A stretch of 23,502 nt of DNA from TMED27 sp964351195 (GTDB taxonomy: Bacteria > Pseudomonadota > Alphaproteobacteria > Micavibrionales > Micavibrionaceae): positions 1-23,502 of the forward strand of contig CAYGNI010000019.1 of NCBI GenBank assembly GCA_964351195.1, read 5' to 3'. How positions within the stretch are numbered: position 1 is the first letter of the stretch; the number at the start of each line of letters is the position of its first letter. The notes under the pieces were generated by a model that saw only the letters and a program-made list of their open reading frames with translations, ran no database searches and was not told where the DNA came from. Position numbers and translations under genes: made by a program. Below are positions 1 to 8,150 of the stretch, in pieces.

Positions 1-41
1 CTCTCTATTCGGCGGCTGCGTCAGATTTGGATAAGAGACAG
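1..41 (+). other. Sequencing adapter remnant (Nextera i5 end), not genomic
   Basis: Bases 1-8 are CTCTCTAT, the Nextera S502 index. Bases 9-22 match the 14-nt primer part TCGTCGGCAGCGTC with two mismatches. Bases 23-41 match the 19-bp Tn5 mosaic end AGATGTGTATAAGAGACAG with two mismatches. The index, primer part and mosaic end are in the correct order and exactly contiguous, 37 of 41 bases agreeing. Genomic sequence, in frame with IMP dehydrogenase, begins right after. The adapter sequences are recalled from general knowledge of library kits. The mismatches suggest low-quality read tails at a contig end. Confidence 0.93.
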
Positions 42-42
42 G

Positions 43-1443
43 CCCAACGAAGTCGATACCTCAACGCGTCTGACAAAAACAATCTCACTCAAAATTCCTG
101 TTTTGTCCGCCGCCATGGACACGGTCACCGAAAGCGACATGGCCATTGCCATGGCGCAGGCCGGCGGGCTTGGCATTCTTCACCGTAACATGGACATTGA
201 GCAACAAGTCGCCGAAGTCCGAAAAGTGAAACGTTTTGAATCCGGCATGGTCGTCGACCCGATCACAATTCGCCCCAACCAGACCCTCGAAGAAGCCCTG
301 CTGATCATGCAGCAAAACCGCATCTCCGGCATTCCGGTGACGGAAAATAATGGCCGCCTTGTCGGCATTCTGACCAACCGCGATGTGCGTTTTGCCGACA
401 ATCCGAACCAGCCTGTGCAAGAACTTATGACGTCAGAAAACCTCGTAAAGGTTTATAATAGCGTCGATAAATCCGAAGCCAAAAAATTATTGCATACGCA
501 CCGTATCGAAAAGTTATTGGTTGTCGATGATAACGAAAAATGCATCGGCCTCCTGACTGTGAAGGATATTGAAAAATCCCAGCTCCACCCGCACGCCACC
601 AAAGACGACCACGGCTCCCTGCGCGTGGGCGCCGCCGTGGGCACAGGCGAAATCAATGGCGTAGAGCGCGCGCTTGCCATGGCTGGCGCAGGCCTCGACA
701 TCGTCGTGGTCGATACCGCGCATGGCCATTCCAAAGGCGTGCTGGATACCGTAAAGACCATCCGCAAAAACGCCCCGGCAACGCTGCAGATCATGGCAGG
801 AAACATCGCCACGGGCGATGCGGCCAAAGCCCTCATCGATGCGGGCGCGGATGCGGTGAAGGTCGGCATCGGCCCCGGCTCCATTTGCACAACCCGCGTG
901 GTCGCCGGTGTAGGCGTGCCACAACTGACCGCTATTATGGACGTTGCCAAAGTTTGTGTAAAACAAGGCATTCCCGTGATCGCTGACGGTGGCATCAAAT
1001 ATTCTGGCGACTTTGCCAAAGCCATCGCGGCCGGCGCGGATGCGGCCATGATGGGCGGCGTCTTTGCCGGAACCGACGAAGCCCCCGGCGAAGTCATCCT
1101 TTATCAGGGCCGCTCCTACAAATCCTATCGCGGCATGGGCTCCGTCGGCGCCATGGTCAAAGGCTCCGCCGACCGTTACTTCCAGGGCGGCGTCACCCAA
1201 TCCAACAAACTCGTCCCCGAAGGTATCGAAGGCCGTGTGCCCTATAAAGGCCCCATCGGCACCGTCGTGCACCAGATGGTCGGCGGTTTGCGCGCAGCCA
1301 TGGGCTACACAGGTGCCAAAAGCATTCAGGAGATGAAGGATAAATCAGAATTCATGCGTATGACCGGCGCAGGCTTTAAGGAATCCCACGTCCACGACGT
1401 AACCATCACCCGCGAAGCCCCGAATTACCGCACAGAAAACTAA
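43..1443 (+). CDS. guaB: IMP dehydrogenase, 5'-truncated by contig end
   Basis: Converts IMP to XMP with NAD+, the rate-limiting step of guanine nucleotide synthesis in the cytoplasm. About 467 residues are present; the family is usually near 490, so only some 20-30 N-terminal residues are missing. The fragment opens with VDTSTRLT and IPVLSAAMDTVTE, the typical start of the barrel. A pair of CBS domains follows (about residues 65-185, inserted in the TIM barrel), then the catalytic loop GPGSICTTRV with the active-site Cys encoded at 886-888, and the mobile flap SYRGMGSVGAM. Reading frame 1 is open from base 1, but bases 1-41 are adapter, so coding is counted from 43. A TTG at 103 is an internal codon, not the start. 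It ends 6 bp before the convergent symporter gene. The truncation is technical. Confidence 0.97.
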   Translation, partial: PNEVDTSTRLTKTISLKIPVLSAAMDTVTESDMAIAMAQAGGLGILHRNMDIEQQVAEVRKVKRFESGMVVDPITIRPNQTLEEALLIMQQNRISGIPVTENNGRLVGILTNRDVRFADNPNQPVQELMTSENLVKVYNSVDKSEAKKLLHTHRIEKLLVVDDNEKCIGLLTVKDIEKSQLHPHATKDDHGSLRVGAAVGTGEINGVERALAMAGAGLDIVVVDTAHGHSKGVLDTVKTIRKNAPATLQIMAGNIATGDAAKALIDAGADAVKVGIGPGSICTTRVVAGVGVPQLTAIMDVAKVCVKQGIPVIADGGIKYSGDFAKAIAAGADAAMMGGVFAGTDEAPGEVILYQGRSYKSYRGMGSVGAMVKGSADRYFQGGVTQSNKLVPEGIEGRVPYKGPIGTVVHQMVGGLRAAMGYTGAKSIQEMKDKSEFMRMTGAGFKESHVHDVTITREAPNYRTEN

Positions 1444-1449
1444 CCGCCG

Positions 1450-2907
1450 CTATGCGTTATTCGCCGCGACCCTCTTGGTTTTGATCGGTAGCAAGCTGCC
1501 CACAATCATGCCGACAATCGCCATGAACAGCCCCGCCAATTGCGGAGGAACCAACAGGCCGCCTTCCATCCGCACATTCATGTATTCGAGCAAAGACCAC
1601 GTGATCACCCCAAAGGCAATCGACACCAGCGCGCCCGCATTATTCGCCTTGCTCCAATATACCCCAAAGGCCAGCGGCACAAACGCCCCGCACAGTGTCA
1701 CCAGATACGCATTCTCAACCATCTCAAAAATGCTAAGACCCGCTGACGTGCTGAGATAAGCATAGGCCAGAACAATCAAACCAAACCCAAAAACACAGCA
1801 CCGCAGTGTGATTAAAAGCTGCTTGTCATTGAGCCTGAAAGCTTCTTTGAAAATATTCTCTGCCAAAATTGCCGACGGTGCCAAAAGCGTCCCCGAAGCG
1901 GTCGACATAATCGCCGACAGCAAAGCTCCAAAGAACACAACCTGCACAGCCAAAGGCACGTCGTTCAAAATAAATTCGGGCAAAATCCGCTGCGGATCAC
2001 CGCCTTCGCTCATATGCGTAGTAATCAAGCTTGGATCCAAAAGCGTCGCGCCATAAGCGATGAAAATCGGTACGAAACAAAACAGGATATAAAAGCTCCC
2101 GCCCAGAACAGTCCCGCGCACGGCCGTCTTCTCATCCTTCGCCGACATCACGCGCTGGAACACGTCCTGCTGCGGTATAGAACCCAGCGCCAGCGTCACA
2201 AAACTCCCCACAAACGCCAGGATCGGCGCCGCGCCCCATGCCGGCCAGAAATCAAATTTGTTATTGGCCGAGGCATGGTCAATGACCTCCATAAACCCGC
2301 CATCCAGCCGCGCAGAGATCAGATACGCCACCACCAAAAGACCGGCCAAAATCGTCATCATCTGGATAAAGTCCATAATTGCCACGGACCACATCCCCCC
2401 GAAAATCGTGTAGAGCATAACAACCGCAAGCCCGATCACCATGCCCCATTCAAACGAAATCACATCGCCTGAAATTAGACTGATCGTGAGACCCAGCGCC
2501 ACAATCTGCGCTGCAACCCATCCCAGATAACTGATGCAAATCGCAAGCGAGACCAGAATCTCCACCGTCTTGCCGTAACGCTGGCGGTAAAAATCACCTA
2601 TCGTCAAAAGCTTCATGCGATATAGCCGCGCAGCAAAGAAAATCCCCACAAACACAAGACAAAGCCCGGCCCCGAACGGGTCGGCGACAATCCCGCCAAG
2701 CCCTTCTTCCATAAATGTCGCAGGCATCCCCAAAACGGCTTCAGATCCGAACCAAGTCGCAAACACCGTGGCAATCGTGATGTAAATCGGCAGCGAGCGG
2801 CCCGCAAGAATATAATCCGTAGAATTCTTCACGCGCAAAGCGGCATAAAGACCAATTCCAACTGAAATTACGATATAAATAATAACAAAAATGCTTAATG
2901 AGCTCAT
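1450..2907 (-). CDS. Sodium:solute symporter (SSS family)
   Basis: Predicted inner-membrane secondary transporter of about 485 residues that couples Na+ entry to uptake of a small solute. It is almost wholly hydrophobic, with about 13 membrane segments. SSS-like features are the TDYILAGRSLP stretch after the first helix, the GSEAVLGMPATFMEEGL segment, RLYRMKLLTIGDFYRQRYG after the third helix, and IPQQDVFQRVMSAKDEKTA in the middle. The substrate cannot be told from sequence; members carry proline, pantothenate, sugars or short carboxylates. The frame stays open to 2973, but the ATG at 2907 has a GGGAG seven bases upstream, and the extra 22 residues would cover the palindromic promoter region, so 2907 is preferred. 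It is convergent with guaB (6 bp between stops) and divergent from rsmB across a structured gap of about 320 bp. Confidence 0.9.
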   Translation of the reverse strand: MSSLSIFVIIYIVISVGIGLYAALRVKNSTDYILAGRSLPIYITIATVFATWFGSEAVLGMPATFMEEGLGGIVADPFGAGLCLVFVGIFFAARLYRMKLLTIGDFYRQRYGKTVEILVSLAICISYLGWVAAQIVALGLTISLISGDVISFEWGMVIGLAVVMLYTIFGGMWSVAIMDFIQMMTILAGLLVVAYLISARLDGGFMEVIDHASANNKFDFWPAWGAAPILAFVGSFVTLALGSIPQQDVFQRVMSAKDEKTAVRGTVLGGSFYILFCFVPIFIAYGATLLDPSLITTHMSEGGDPQRILPEFILNDVPLAVQVVFFGALLSAIMSTASGTLLAPSAILAENIFKEAFRLNDKQLLITLRCCVFGFGLIVLAYAYLSTSAGLSIFEMVENAYLVTLCGAFVPLAFGVYWSKANNAGALVSIAFGVITWSLLEYMNVRMEGGLLVPPQLAGLFMAIVGMIVGSLLPIKTKRVAANNA

Positions 2908-2958
2908 CGAGATACTCCCACTAATATATGTGTTAGCCGGGTCTGACAGCGCCCGCGC

Positions 2959-2970
2959 ATGATATATCAT
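2959..2970. promoter_or_regulatory. 12-bp perfect palindrome upstream of the symporter
   Basis: ATGATATATCAT reads the same on both strands and lies about 50 bp upstream of the preferred symporter start at 2907. It may be an operator, but an AT-rich 12-mer can occur by chance and no regulator gene is adjacent. Confidence 0.25.
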
Positions 2971-3007
2971 CACGCAATAACTATGAGTCGAAAATACGAT
3001 TCACACA

Positions 3008-3040
3008 ACCCAATAAATGCAGTCGATGCATTTTTTTGGG
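3008..3040. promoter_or_regulatory. Hairpin in the symporter upstream region
   Basis: ACCCAATAAATGCA (3008-3021) pairs with TGCATTTTTTTGGGT (3026-3040) around a 4-nt loop, with one mismatch or bulge. The T run is inside the 3' arm on the plus strand rather than after the stem, so this is not a standard terminator in either direction. It may be a structured part of the symporter leader. Function unknown. Confidence 0.35.
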
Positions 3041-3055
3041 TCTGTCCAAAACAGC

Positions 3056-3089
3056 AAAAACCCCTTCCAGCCACATGGGCCGGAAGGGG
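3056..3089 (-). terminator. Rho-independent terminator or attenuator upstream of the symporter
   Basis: On the minus strand CCCCTTCC and GGAAGGGG (3082-3089 and 3061-3068) form an 8-bp stem, extended inside by GGC/GCC, followed directly by TTTTT (3056-3060). This is a clear intrinsic terminator for minus-strand transcription. No minus-strand gene ends here. The only minus gene downstream is the symporter that starts at 2907, so the site either ends a short leader or small RNA or attenuates the symporter. An upstream segment (minus GGAAGGGC, 3148-3155) could pair with the same CCCCTTCC as an antiterminator. Confidence 0.6.
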
Positions 3090-3227
3090 CATAGTTTGGG
3101 GGAGAGAAACCTAACTTAAATTAAAGCTCATGGGACTAATTTGGGCCGCCCTTCCAAAAAGTCAAAAATTCGCATGCATATTTTTTAAAATTAAAGTACT
3201 GTCCGCTCGCAAAGCAAAGGAATGCCT

Positions 3228-4520
3228 ATGAAACCAGCAGCGCGCATACAAGCCACCATTGATGTTTTGGAAAAAATCGCCGAAAACACCCGCGTCCCGA
3301 TGGACAGCGTCATCGGCGATTACATGCGCGTGCGCCGCTATATCGGCTCCAAAGACCGCACAAACGTGGCAGAGCGCTGCTATAACATGGCCCGTGCGAC
3401 GGCGCGTCTGGGCTGGTGGATCGAAAAGCTGAGCGCCGAGGACACACCGCGCCTGCGCGTCCTCATCTGGCTTGTCCTTGCCGAGGATGCAGACGAAAAG
3501 CGCCTGACCAAAGACCTCTTCGATGGCTCAAAATACAGCCCGGCAGAACTCTCTCTTCAGGAGCTTCAGTATGTCAAAGCTTTACTGGAAGCAGGGCAGA
3601 AAGCTGAAGGCATCACCCACCCCGACATGCCCGGTGAAATCAAAGTCGAATGCCCACCCCTCTACGAAGACAAACTCAAAGCCTATTTCGGGAACGATTT
3701 CGAAACGGAAATGGCCGCCATGCTGGAACCCGCTACGCTAGACCTGCGCGTGAACACCGTTCTGGCTTCGCGTGAAAAAGCCAAAGACTACCTCGAAGCC
3801 GACGGCGTTAAGACAGAACTCACACCGTATTCTGCCGTCGGCCTGCGCTGCGTGCAAAAATCTTATCTCGCCCGCACCAAAGCCTTCGCCAAAGGCTGGA
3901 TCGAAATTCAGGATGAAGGCAGCCAGCTCATCGCCGCGATGTGCGGAGCAAAGCCCGGCATGCAAGTCCTTGATTATTGCGCCGGGGCAGGGGGCAAAAC
4001 TCTGGCCTTAGGCGCACAAATGCAATGCAAAGGCCGTATTGTTGCTATGGATAACGATCCGTTGCGTTTAAAAAAAGGAAGAGACCGATACAGAAAGGCG
4101 CGTATTGCCGACATTATCGAAGTCCGCCCCTTGGACGACAACACCAAATGGCTCAAACGCCAAAAAGAAAAATTCGACATTGTCCTCACCGACGTGCCGT
4201 GCACGGGCACGGGAACATGGCGGCGCAACCCCGATATGCGCTGGCGCGTTTTCGGCCCAAGCCTCGAGGAGCTGACTGCCATTCAATCTGAAATTCTGGA
4301 TAAAACCGCCCCCCTCGTAAAGCCCGGCGGAAAACTGGTTTATGCGACGTGCTCGCTCCTGCCCGATGAAAACGAAGCGCAAATTGAACGCTTCCTCAAA
4401 GACCACCCCGATTTCGAAATCCAGCCCGTCCCTGAAAGCCTCGGCAAACCATATCTGCGCATGACCCCCCACCGCCACAACACCGACGGTTTCTTCACCG
4501 CCGTTTTAATACGCAAATAA
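3228..4520 (+). CDS. rsmB: 16S rRNA cytosine-C5 methyltransferase, RsmB/NOP family
   Basis: SAM-dependent m5C methyltransferase of the RsmB (Sun/NOP2) family, expected to modify 16S rRNA (C967 in E. coli). It has 430 residues, close to the usual length. The N-terminal part (about residues 1-140) resembles the NusB-like RNA-binding domain. The Rossmann domain starts near VLDYCAGAGGKTLALG (SAM-binding motif I). The two Cys of the mechanism are visible: DVPCTGTGTWRRNPD (Cys at about 325) and YATCSLLPDENEAQ (catalytic Cys at about 375). The ATG at 3228 is preferred over that at 3222 because AAAGG (3216-3220) is seven bases upstream of 3228 but only one from 3222. The guaB-rsmB-guaA order is seen in other alphaproteobacteria. 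The RNA target is inferred from family only. Confidence 0.93.
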   Translation: MKPAARIQATIDVLEKIAENTRVPMDSVIGDYMRVRRYIGSKDRTNVAERCYNMARATARLGWWIEKLSAEDTPRLRVLIWLVLAEDADEKRLTKDLFDGSKYSPAELSLQELQYVKALLEAGQKAEGITHPDMPGEIKVECPPLYEDKLKAYFGNDFETEMAAMLEPATLDLRVNTVLASREKAKDYLEADGVKTELTPYSAVGLRCVQKSYLARTKAFAKGWIEIQDEGSQLIAAMCGAKPGMQVLDYCAGAGGKTLALGAQMQCKGRIVAMDNDPLRLKKGRDRYRKARIADIIEVRPLDDNTKWLKRQKEKFDIVLTDVPCTGTGTWRRNPDMRWRVFGPSLEELTAIQSEILDKTAPLVKPGGKLVYATCSLLPDENEAQIERFLKDHPDFEIQPVPESLGKPYLRMTPHRHNTDGFFTAVLIRK

Positions 4521-4581
4521 ATTGACAATACGTATAATAGCTGTTTTTGATGCCTTTATAAATTTTTAAAGGGATTAAGCC

Positions 4582-5616
4582 ATGATCACACCACAAGACT
4601 ATGCGACCACTATGGAACAGGGGTTTTATAAAGCTCTAGGTTTGCAAGCATCTGAAGAACTTGTTGTTAACGCCCGCGATATTGCAGAAAAAAAAGATGC
4701 AATTCTCGAATGGATGCGTACTTTGAATGAACAAATTCTTGGGCTTCCAACACATAAGATTTTAGAGTTATATACCGCGCTAGAAGCCAATTTAAGAGAC
4801 AAAAAGTTTGATATTGTGTTTGACTCAAACGCGGATTCGGACCCAAAACAAGCTATGCATCCTGTCATGCGTGCGCTTGATTTTACCATACATCATAGAA
4901 TGTCTGTTCAGGCACATTCCGAGAGAGAAGTTGAGCTGGAAAAACTTCAACAAAGCACTCCCAGATTTTCTGAGCTTGGTGATGGAGGCGAGGTTCGAGA
5001 CTGTATTATACATCTATTTTTAGATGTTGATATTAAAGATGAAACCGTCGACTATCTCCCAACACGAGAGGCATTGCAGCAGGCGATTAAGTTTGAAGCA
5101 GCCGCGCAAACACATGTGATAGATCCTAAAGAGTTAGTTGAAAATCCAGCAATATTGGTGGCCCGGCTTAGCACAATTACAGGTTTGGAAGATGATGCAC
5201 TCTCAGCACATTATTTTGATCGCGAAGAAGAAGGTGCGCGTTCTCGCACTGCGCCCATCATGATGTGGCAAATGGTTGCAAACCATGCTTTAGGACAGCT
5301 GACCCTCGAAAAGTTGTTAGAGGTTCGAAAAGCACTTAATCCCATTGATGATTTTGGCGGACTAGAGACAGAAGATAATCCTAATGCTTACGGCATTGTT
5401 CAGCGGCATGTTGACTTTTTTGTCGCAAGTAACCCAAAGGTTGCCACACATGTAGAATGGCACTGGAGCATGCCTCGGCACTTATTCAGCGTCGATAGCC
5501 GTATCGCTTCTATCGTGCAAAAAGCCGGAGACTGGCCGGCTAACATTGAAGCTGCATTGAATCGCGCTATCGGCGCTGAGCATGCAGCGGCAGAATTGAC
5601 CGCAGAGCAGAAATAA
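4582..5616 (+). CDS. Hypothetical protein, 344 residues, unrecognised
   Basis: I do not recognise a family. The protein is soluble, acidic and probably helical, with no signal peptide or membrane segment. Stretches such as ATTMEQGFYKALGLQ, TREALQQAIKFEAAA and HVEWHWSMPRHLF show no catalytic motif known to me. The start is well supported: ATG at 4582 with AAAGGG eight bases upstream. It follows rsmB by 61 bp; a TATAAT (4533-4538) lies in the gap but has no convincing -35. Codon use is visibly more AT-rich than in rsmB or metE, suggesting a later arrival or relaxed selection. A strong bidirectional terminator follows, so it forms its own or an rsmB-linked transcription unit. Confidence 0.8.
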   Translation: MITPQDYATTMEQGFYKALGLQASEELVVNARDIAEKKDAILEWMRTLNEQILGLPTHKILELYTALEANLRDKKFDIVFDSNADSDPKQAMHPVMRALDFTIHHRMSVQAHSEREVELEKLQQSTPRFSELGDGGEVRDCIIHLFLDVDIKDETVDYLPTREALQQAIKFEAAAQTHVIDPKELVENPAILVARLSTITGLEDDALSAHYFDREEEGARSRTAPIMMWQMVANHALGQLTLEKLLEVRKALNPIDDFGGLETEDNPNAYGIVQRHVDFFVASNPKVATHVEWHWSMPRHLFSVDSRIASIVQKAGDWPANIEAALNRAIGAEHAAAELTAEQK

Positions 5617-5635
5617 AACCTAACTTTTTTCAAAA

Positions 5636-5664
5636 AAAAGCCCGCTCATCACAAGCGGGCTTTT
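5636..5664. terminator. Bidirectional rho-independent terminator
   Basis: AAAAGCCCGCT (5636-5646), a 7-nt loop, and AGCGGGCTTTT (5654-5664) form a perfect stem with a GC core, A run on the left and T run on the right. It serves the 344-residue gene on the plus strand and metE on the minus strand. Confidence 0.92.
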
Positions 5665-5689
5665 CTATGATCTCTAAATTTCGCGAGAC

Positions 5690-8038
5690 TTAAGCCGCCT
5701 CACTCGCCGCGCTCGACTTCGCGCGCATCTGCTTCGCCGCTTCCACCATGTTCTTAAGCGCGTCTTTGGTTTCCGGCCATGCGCGGGTTTTCAAACCACA
5801 ATCCGGATTCACCCAAATCTGACGCTCATCCAGGTTCTTCTTCGCCTTATCCAGCAAATCAACCATCTCCTGAACATCGGGAACACGCGGAGAGTGAATA
5901 TCATAAACACCGGGTCCAATTTCGTTGGGGTATTTATACTCGATAAACGCCTCCAGCAATTCCATCTGCGAGCGTGAACACTCAATCGAAATCACATCCG
6001 CATCCATCGCGCCAATGCTGTCGATGACATCATTAAACTCGGAATAACACATATGCGTGTGGATCTGCGTTTCATCCTCAACGCAGCATGAAGAGATACG
6101 GAAGTTCTCAACCGCATTATCAAGATATTCCTTCCAATCCGCACGGCGCAAAGGCAGACCTTCGCGAAACGCCGCTTCATCGATCTGGATCATCTTAATG
6201 CCGGCCTCTTCCAAATCCTTCACCTCGTCACGGATCGCCAAGGCAATCTGGCGCGCTGTGTCGTTACGTGGCTGGTCGTCACGCACGAATGACCACTGCA
6301 AAATCGTGATAGGACCGGTCAACATCCCTTTCATGATCTTGTCGGTTTGCTCTTGCGCAAACTTGGACCATGCAACAGTCATCGCTTCGGGGCGGGAAAC
6401 ATCACCGTAAATAATCGGCGGCTTCACGCAGCGAGACCCGTAAGATTGCACCCACCCGTATTTAGAGAATGCAAACCCGTCGAGCTGCTCACCGAAATAC
6501 TCAACCATGTCGTTACGCTCCGGCTCACCGTGAACCAGAACATCAAGGTCGCATTCATGCTGAAACGCAACAACGTCTTTGATTTCCTGCTCCATCGCGG
6601 CTTTATATGTCGCCTCATCGATCTTGCCCTTCTTGAAATCTGAACGGGCTTTACGAATATCCGGAGTTTGCGGGAATGATCCGATCGTTGTTGTCGGATA
6701 CAGCGGCAGATCATAAGCCTTCTGTTGGGCTTTCTGACGCTCGGCGAACGCTGACTTGCGCTCTTTCATGTCTTCGGTGATATGAGACACGCGGTCTTCA
6801 ACCACTTTATTGTGAATGAGCGGAGAATTCTTGCGCGATTCCTGCGCCGCATTGCTGGCTGTCAAAGATGCGGCAATATTCTCACGTCCGACCTTCGCGC
6901 CTTTCGCGATCAATGCAATCTCGTCCAGCTTTTGCGTCGCATACGCCATCCAGCCTTTCAATTCTGCATCCAGCTCATCTTCAGACTCCAAATCAACCGG
7001 AGAATGCAAGAGTGAACAGCTCGGCGCGACAAACACGCGGTCCTCACCAAGCTTAGCAACCACTTTCTCAATATGACCCAAAGATTTGGAGATATTGTTT
7101 TTCCAGATATTACGGCCATCAACAACGCCAAGCGACAAGACTTTCTCATCACCAATCAACGCCAAAGCCTGATCAACATCACGCTCAGGATTATTGGCCG
7201 TTGTGTTCGCGCGGCCGGATCCACGGCAAAGGTCGATATGAATACCGTCAACCGGAAGACCAAACGCAAGTTCCGCATTGTCCTTAAGGCTCTCAAAATA
7301 TGTTGCCACAAGAATTTTAAGCCCTTCAGGAGCCTCAAGACCTTCATAAGCAGCCTTAATTGTGCCCTGACCAATCTCACACAGATCCAAAGAGAACACA
7401 GGCTCATCAATCTGAACCCACTCGCAACCTAAATCGGCAAGTTTAGCAAGAATCTCATTATAAACGGGGATAAGGCCCTTAACGAATGCAACATGATCAA
7501 ACCCGTCATATTGTGGCTTACCCAGGAATGTATAAGTCGCCGGACCGACAATCACGGGGCGTGTTGTAATGCCTTGTGCTTTGGCTTCTTCGAATTCATC
7601 GAAAATCTTTGTGTGAGAAAGCTTTGGCTTCATGCCTTTTTCAAATTCAGGAACAATATAGTGATAGTTTGTGTCATACCACTTTGTCATTTCCATCGCT
7701 GTGACATCTATACCATCGCGCTGCGCGCCGCGTGCCATCGCAAAAGACAAATCCACAGAGGCATCGCCACCATCCCAACCATAGCGTGATGGAATAAGGC
7801 CAAGTAAGGTCGTCATGTCTAAAATATGATCATAAAATGCAAAATCATTTGATGGAATGTGATGAAGACCCGCATCCTTTTGACGCTTCCAGTTCTGTGC
7901 GCGCAAATCTTTACCAATGTCCATTAGCTTGCGGCGCTCTTCGATCGAACGATCACCCTTCCAATAGGCCTCAACGCCCTTTTTCAATTCGCGCATGGGA
8001 CCAATACGTGGAAACCCAAGGTTTGTCGCTAAAACCAT
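5690..8038 (-). CDS. metE: Cobalamin-independent methionine synthase
   Basis: 5-methyltetrahydropteroyltriglutamate-homocysteine methyltransferase; transfers the methyl group to homocysteine without B12, the last step of methionine synthesis. It has 782 residues, against about 753 in E. coli, with the usual two barrels. The N-terminal domain starts LGFPRIGPMRELKKGVEAYW. The C-terminal catalytic domain has GSFPQTPDIRKARSDFKKG, HGEPERNDMVEYFGEQL and the zinc ligands: His662 and Cys664 in IHTHMCYSEF, Glu near 686 in SIECSRS, and Cys747 in NPDCGLKTR. The set is complete, so the enzyme should be active. It lies 112 bp downstream of metF on the same strand with no strong terminator between, so the two may be cotranscribed, though an inverted repeat suggests local control as well. 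Confidence 0.98.
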   Translation of the reverse strand: MVLATNLGFPRIGPMRELKKGVEAYWKGDRSIEERRKLMDIGKDLRAQNWKRQKDAGLHHIPSNDFAFYDHILDMTTLLGLIPSRYGWDGGDASVDLSFAMARGAQRDGIDVTAMEMTKWYDTNYHYIVPEFEKGMKPKLSHTKIFDEFEEAKAQGITTRPVIVGPATYTFLGKPQYDGFDHVAFVKGLIPVYNEILAKLADLGCEWVQIDEPVFSLDLCEIGQGTIKAAYEGLEAPEGLKILVATYFESLKDNAELAFGLPVDGIHIDLCRGSGRANTTANNPERDVDQALALIGDEKVLSLGVVDGRNIWKNNISKSLGHIEKVVAKLGEDRVFVAPSCSLLHSPVDLESEDELDAELKGWMAYATQKLDEIALIAKGAKVGRENIAASLTASNAAQESRKNSPLIHNKVVEDRVSHITEDMKERKSAFAERQKAQQKAYDLPLYPTTTIGSFPQTPDIRKARSDFKKGKIDEATYKAAMEQEIKDVVAFQHECDLDVLVHGEPERNDMVEYFGEQLDGFAFSKYGWVQSYGSRCVKPPIIYGDVSRPEAMTVAWSKFAQEQTDKIMKGMLTGPITILQWSFVRDDQPRNDTARQIALAIRDEVKDLEEAGIKMIQIDEAAFREGLPLRRADWKEYLDNAVENFRISSCCVEDETQIHTHMCYSEFNDVIDSIGAMDADVISIECSRSQMELLEAFIEYKYPNEIGPGVYDIHSPRVPDVQEMVDLLDKAKKNLDERQIWVNPDCGLKTRAWPETKDALKNMVEAAKQMRAKSSAASEAA

Positions 8039-8101
8039 AAAAATATCTCCATAATATAATTTCCATTAAAATCGGCCTTAAGACATATAGATTATGCCGC
8101 A

Positions 8102-8125
8102 AATATCAAGGGAAAAATTGATATT
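8102..8125. promoter_or_regulatory. Inverted repeat upstream of metE, possible operator
   Basis: AATATCAA (8102-8109), an 8-nt spacer and TTGATATT (8118-8125) form a perfect 8-bp inverted repeat between metF and metE, about 64-87 bp upstream of the metE start. Its symmetry and location fit a regulator site (for example of LysR type), but it does not match the E. coli MetR or MetJ sites I know. The only basis is the symmetry. Confidence 0.4.
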
Positions 8126-8150
8126 CGTTAACAACCGCTCAGAGCGCTTT

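Noticed and set aside
1..102. guaB beginning at base 1, or starting at the TTG at 103
   Set aside because: Bases 1-41 are adapter, and the TTG at 103 lies inside the conserved IPVLSAAMDTVTE segment, so neither is the true start.
514..1272. 252-residue minus-strand frame inside guaB
   Set aside because: It lies wholly antisense to a well-conserved enzyme and has the low-complexity look of a mirrored GC-rich gene.
4522..4538. Promoter TTGACA plus TATAAT before the 344-residue gene
   Set aside because: The two boxes are only 5 bp apart, which cannot serve as -35 and -10 of one promoter.
8039..8150. SAM or cobalamin riboswitch upstream of metE
   Set aside because: The gap is only 112 bp and shows neither the SAM-II pseudoknot pattern nor a B12-box; only a short inverted repeat is visible.
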